Below are positions 61,186 through 64,000 of a stretch of DNA of 64,000 nucleotides, in pieces. Within the stretch, counting starts at the first letter, position 1; every line of letters starts with the position of its first letter. Origin of the DNA: an uncultured Mediterranea sp. Its GTDB lineage: Bacteria > Bacteroidota > Bacteroidia > Bacteroidales > Bacteroidaceae. The stretch lies in contig CAMCUZ010000003.1 in the NCBI GenBank assembly GCA_945879145.1, positions 28,064 to 92,063 on the forward strand. Direction: 5' to 3'. The notes below the pieces were generated by a model, which was not told where the DNA came from, made no database searches, and worked only from the letters and a program-made list of their open reading frames with translations. The position numbers and the translations under genes were made by a program.

Positions 61186-63830
61186 AATGCCTGATTATAG
61201 AAAAAGTTGTGATATGTATCGTTACCAATATTAATTATATACATGTTCTCCCTTGCACGAGTTATCGCCGTGTATATAGTTTGAGGCGACATCGGGCGGA
61301 ATGTCGTATTGTGCAAAGCGAAGTCACTTTCAAGAATGACTATAACGGAAGGAGATTCCCATCCTTTGAAACTTTGTATGGTAGAGATTTTCAAGCAACG
61401 CTTCTCCGTGGTAAACAATTGCTTTCTTGTTCGATCAAGCGCTTCAAAGTCTCTATTAAATTTCCAATTAGCTGCCCTTTCATCAGAAACGTTATGTATC
61501 TGTTTTAACTTCTCAAGGGCTTCAGTGGAAATAAATGTTATTTCTGTTTGCTCATTTGTCCTTTGACGATAAAGGGTGTCAATATTACGCAGCAATTTTG
61601 TTGATGACGCAAGCACAACGAAATCTCTTGCTTCGTTGCTGTCATTGGAAATGATGGTTATTATATTGCTTACAAGAGCATCTGTGGTATTATTTTGTCT
61701 CATGTCAATATACGTTAGAATTTGGAAATTGAAAGTATTTGACATGATGTTCTCTGTTGTTATATCATCAGAGGGTAGATTTGCCATAAATTGCGCTTGA
61801 AATGCTGTGGCAAGATTTGCAAGGCGAGGATTGGTAAATCTACGACTGGTCGTTAATTGTCGATTCCATTGTCCTCCAATTACACCTAAGCGAATATCGC
61901 CATTTGTATCTAAAGGTCGTTGATATACATTTTGTTTAGGGTCTCCAAAAACGACCAATTCACCATTAGGTTCCAAGAGAAAATTCTGCATAATGATGCG
62001 AAGCCATTCTGTTGTATAGTCTTGTACTTCATCAACGAAGACAGCTGAATACTTCTTGTGATTTCTTGAATCACCAAAGAATGTTTCATCTTGATAAGAG
62101 CCAAATTCTACATGCAGCTGACATTCGGCAGCACGTATTCTAAAAAACTGATGATATGGATATACGTCTATTTTTTCCCATGAGAAATCCTCACGAATTT
62201 CTGAAAGTCTAAACTTTAGATAATTGGCTAATGTAATGTTATATGTCAAAACTAAGACATCACCTCCTGTGCGTTTCATGGCATTCACAGCCCTAAAAGC
62301 AAGTACCTGTGTCTTTCCAGAACCAGCGACTCCACTTATCTTCTGTTGTGTTACACTGCTTTCAGATAGTCGTCTCTGTGCTCCAATAGGCCGCATATCA
62401 ATTCGTCCTTCTTGATAGGAATGCCAGGATGGAGATATTATCTTGGCCAATTTCCGTCTAACAACATCGTCAAAAGCGTTGTTGTTATACAGGAAGCCTG
62501 TAGTAGTATATAAATTTTGTGTTACGTCTCTTTCTTCAATAAATTCCTTACCAAAAACATAGGTAAAATTAACAACGTTTCCTTTGTATCCAAAGAAATC
62601 CTTTATCTCGTCAATAGTATTTTCCGAGAATATAACCACCTTTTTTATAAGGCTAAAATTCCGGCTGTCCACAATTGTACTCATCAAAAGTTCTTCTATA
62701 CCGTCCTTGATGCTCGATTGGCAAAGGCTTATAAGGTCAATAGGAGATTGATACAGTTGCCCATGTACATCTATTTTCTTTTTATCTTCTGATAAAGTAC
62801 ACTCACTAAGATTCTCCTCAAACACGTTCAGCAAAAGCACACCCTTATTCGGTCTGACAATAATAAAATCTGCTGTGACTTCGTTTACTACAGCATCAAT
62901 ATACATTATGTCATCCACAGACAAAATGTTCTCCAGTCTCCATGCAATTCTTGCTTTTTGAGGTGATAGTACATGGTTTTGTATCTGCAAGCGCAGGTCG
63001 TATTCATTATATATTGCCTCATGACTCTCACCCACCAAAGCTAATCTGTTGAGGTCTATTGTTGCACCATTATACTCAAAACATCTTGTCATGCATGTAT
63101 AGGGGTGAGCCGTTCTCTTTGTACGTGCATAGCGTACACTATCTATCTGGCTGAAATAATTCTGTTCACCAAAAACAGAACAGAACTTTTCAAGTCTATA
63201 CGCAGCACCATTTTTGGGACCAATACATAGAACGAAATGTTTACCATGTGCAGATGCCACCATCCTTGCAACTGCTCCCAAGTCGATAGTAGTTACATCC
63301 AATATATTAGAAAATATGTGGATGACGTTATTATACCTATACCCGATTGGGCTAAGGGTTTCTCCTTCAGCTATGCCGTTTGCCGGAAGGAAAAGGTTTT
63401 TTACGTCTATTTCAACTGTATCATGTGTTAATGTGCGGATATTGTCATTGGCGCGTTCTATGGCACTACGTGAAGGCTCTATAAGCGTAACTTTTCTTAG
63501 CCATTGAAGTAAATTGCGTTGCCTTAACACTTCAATTATGGTAGCAGAACCAATACCTTGACCGCATCCCCAATCAACAATCTCAATACTTCCCTGAATA
63601 TCATTAAAAGGGAAATTCATCATTGCGGCTCGGCATTTGGTTACATGCATATCTCCGTATGCAGACATATAACAATTTAGAGCCACATCACTTGCCAATA
63701 GATTTATACCTCGTTTTAACTCTGGATGTGTCCAGGGTCTTCCTTTATATTCTATTGGTAACGCATCGTGACAATAATCAATAATGTCATCAATGCTATT
63801 ACATTGTCTTATGTCTTCTACGTAAGGCAT
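61182..63830 (-). CDS. Methyltransferase / NERD-like / SF1 helicase fusion
   Basis: 882 residues in three parts. Residues about 30-250 form a class I methyltransferase, with motif I EIVDWGCGQGIGS (83-95) and VTLIEPS (114-120). Residues about 295-410 resemble a NERD nuclease-related domain (DFIIVRPNKGVLLLNVFEEN, GQLYQSPIDLISLCQ), although the catalytic E-x-K is not clear. Residues about 490-870 are a UvrD-like SF1 helicase: Walker A GVAGSGKT (500-507), Walker B DEVQD (600-604), GDPKQNVY, STIQSFKGWE (816-825) and YTAITRAREN (853-862). It starts 2 bases after the DUF1848 stop and overlaps the TerB-like gene. NERD-helicases occur in defence islands; the methyltransferase fusion is unusual. Confidence 0.85.
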   Translation of the reverse strand: MPYVEDIRQCNSIDDIIDYCHDALPIEYKGRPWTHPELKRGINLLASDVALNCYMSAYGDMHVTKCRAAMMNFPFNDIQGSIEIVDWGCGQGIGSATIIEVLRQRNLLQWLRKVTLIEPSRSAIERANDNIRTLTHDTVEIDVKNLFLPANGIAEGETLSPIGYRYNNVIHIFSNILDVTTIDLGAVARMVASAHGKHFVLCIGPKNGAAYRLEKFCSVFGEQNYFSQIDSVRYARTKRTAHPYTCMTRCFEYNGATIDLNRLALVGESHEAIYNEYDLRLQIQNHVLSPQKARIAWRLENILSVDDIMYIDAVVNEVTADFIIVRPNKGVLLLNVFEENLSECTLSEDKKKIDVHGQLYQSPIDLISLCQSSIKDGIEELLMSTIVDSRNFSLIKKVVIFSENTIDEIKDFFGYKGNVVNFTYVFGKEFIEERDVTQNLYTTTGFLYNNNAFDDVVRRKLAKIISPSWHSYQEGRIDMRPIGAQRRLSESSVTQQKISGVAGSGKTQVLAFRAVNAMKRTGGDVLVLTYNITLANYLKFRLSEIREDFSWEKIDVYPYHQFFRIRAAECQLHVEFGSYQDETFFGDSRNHKKYSAVFVDEVQDYTTEWLRIIMQNFLLEPNGELVVFGDPKQNVYQRPLDTNGDIRLGVIGGQWNRQLTTSRRFTNPRLANLATAFQAQFMANLPSDDITTENIMSNTFNFQILTYIDMRQNNTTDALVSNIITIISNDSNEARDFVVLASSTKLLRNIDTLYRQRTNEQTEITFISTEALEKLKQIHNVSDERAANWKFNRDFEALDRTRKQLFTTEKRCLKISTIQSFKGWESPSVIVILESDFALHNTTFRPMSPQTIYTAITRARENMYIINIGNDTYHNFFYNQAL

Positions 63831-63832
63831 AA

Positions 63833-64000
63833 CTATTTCCCAGTTATTGTATCTGCAAATCTATTATCTTGATGTTGTTTCCAATTCTGCAATGCCAACT
63901 GCTTGGTCGAGTTGGCATAGCAATACTCACAAAGATGTGGGCAGGTGTTATATTCACCAATATCCTTAGAGGCCATGCACTCACAGAATGGTCGCTGCCC
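63833..64000 (-). CDS. DUF1848 family protein, C-terminal part (cut by window edge)
   Basis: The last 55 residues are visible. They contain RPFCECMASKDIGEY and NTCPHLCEYCYANS, the Cys-rich C-terminus of DUF1848, which is thought to bind an iron-sulphur cluster and is distantly related to radical-SAM/photoproduct-lyase proteins. The stop (TAG) is two bases before the methyltransferase-helicase ATG, so it is the upstream gene in the same operon. The rest lies outside the window. Confidence 0.82.
   Translation of the reverse strand, partial: GQRPFCECMASKDIGEYNTCPHLCEYCYANSTKQLALQNWKQHQDNRFADTITGK

Larger units (their letters stand above)
53781..64000. mobile_element. Integrated mobilizable element (left part), next to tRNA-Met
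   Basis: From the tRNA 3' end to the window edge the content is accessory: DUF3853, replication-type winged-helix and DnaC-like proteins, a mobC-relaxase-coiled-coil operon with a candidate oriT, and AT-rich cargo. Base composition falls relative to the chromosome, most clearly in 60.8-63.9 kb. Insertion at a tRNA 3' end is usual for tyrosine-recombinase elements. No integrase and no second tRNA-end repeat are in the window, so the boundaries are inferred. Confidence 0.75.

Overview
The window looks like a gut-type Bacteroidales chromosome (Bacteroidaceae/Prevotellaceae-like). The reasons are SusC/SusD genes, GH92 and GH95 enzymes, a UpxY-type NusG paralogue, DUF3098/DUF3575/DUF4491/DUF3853 families, and promoters of the Bacteroidetes form TTG-N19/20-TAnnTTTG at many gene starts. 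The genus cannot be fixed from sequence alone.

Layout. 1-4.9 kb: a minus-strand operon methyltransferase, ftsX, DUF3098, uppP, truB, queA, folK (envelope, tRNA modification, folate). 5-8.2 kb: miaB, oxyR, and a divergent QueD-like gene with a degenerate active site. 8.3-9.6 kb: a decayed stretch with a 5'-truncated DUF4143 ATPase and several hairpins. 9.6-15 kb: a NusG-paralogue operon behind a long structured leader with an internal terminator; it encodes an outer-membrane-type protein and two surface lipoproteins, the second a frameshifted beta-helix protein. 15.3-32.9 kb: a glycan-use locus with a membrane-anchored AraC regulator, two unknown lipoproteins, a GH95 fucosidase, two GH92 mannosidases, susD, and a susC broken at a G7 tract. 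33-35.3 kb: an XRE-cupin regulator bracketed by two related palindromes, then luxS and mtn (S-ribosylhomocysteine/AI-2 route). 35.6-40.9 kb: an unusual two-way 11-bp repeat array, a YfhO-like membrane protein, and a histidine kinase carrying an AAT microsatellite. 41.1-50.2 kb: metG, DUF3783 and a surface-glycan cluster (flippase, fucosyltransferase-like/LicD fusion, three glycosyltransferases). 50.2-53.6 kb: a sirtuin, two FKBP isomerases, an Lrp regulator and DUF4491.

From tRNA-Met (53707-53780) to the right edge lies what appears to be an integrated mobilizable element: DUF3853, replication-type genes, a DNA-binding gene with two in-frame TAA codons, a candidate oriT, a three-gene mob operon, then AT-rich minus-strand cargo. 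In transcription order the cargo is DUF1848 (partial), a methyltransferase/NERD-like/SF1-helicase fusion, a TerB-like protein and an AlbA-type ATPase. This cargo is the best candidate for an undescribed, possibly defensive, system. The integrase and right end are outside the window.

Three coding regions are interrupted: 12588-14986 and susC each by one missing base, and 55776-56705 by two TAA codons. A single missing base in two otherwise full-length genes may be real decay, slippage-based phase variation, or sequencing error; reads are needed to tell.
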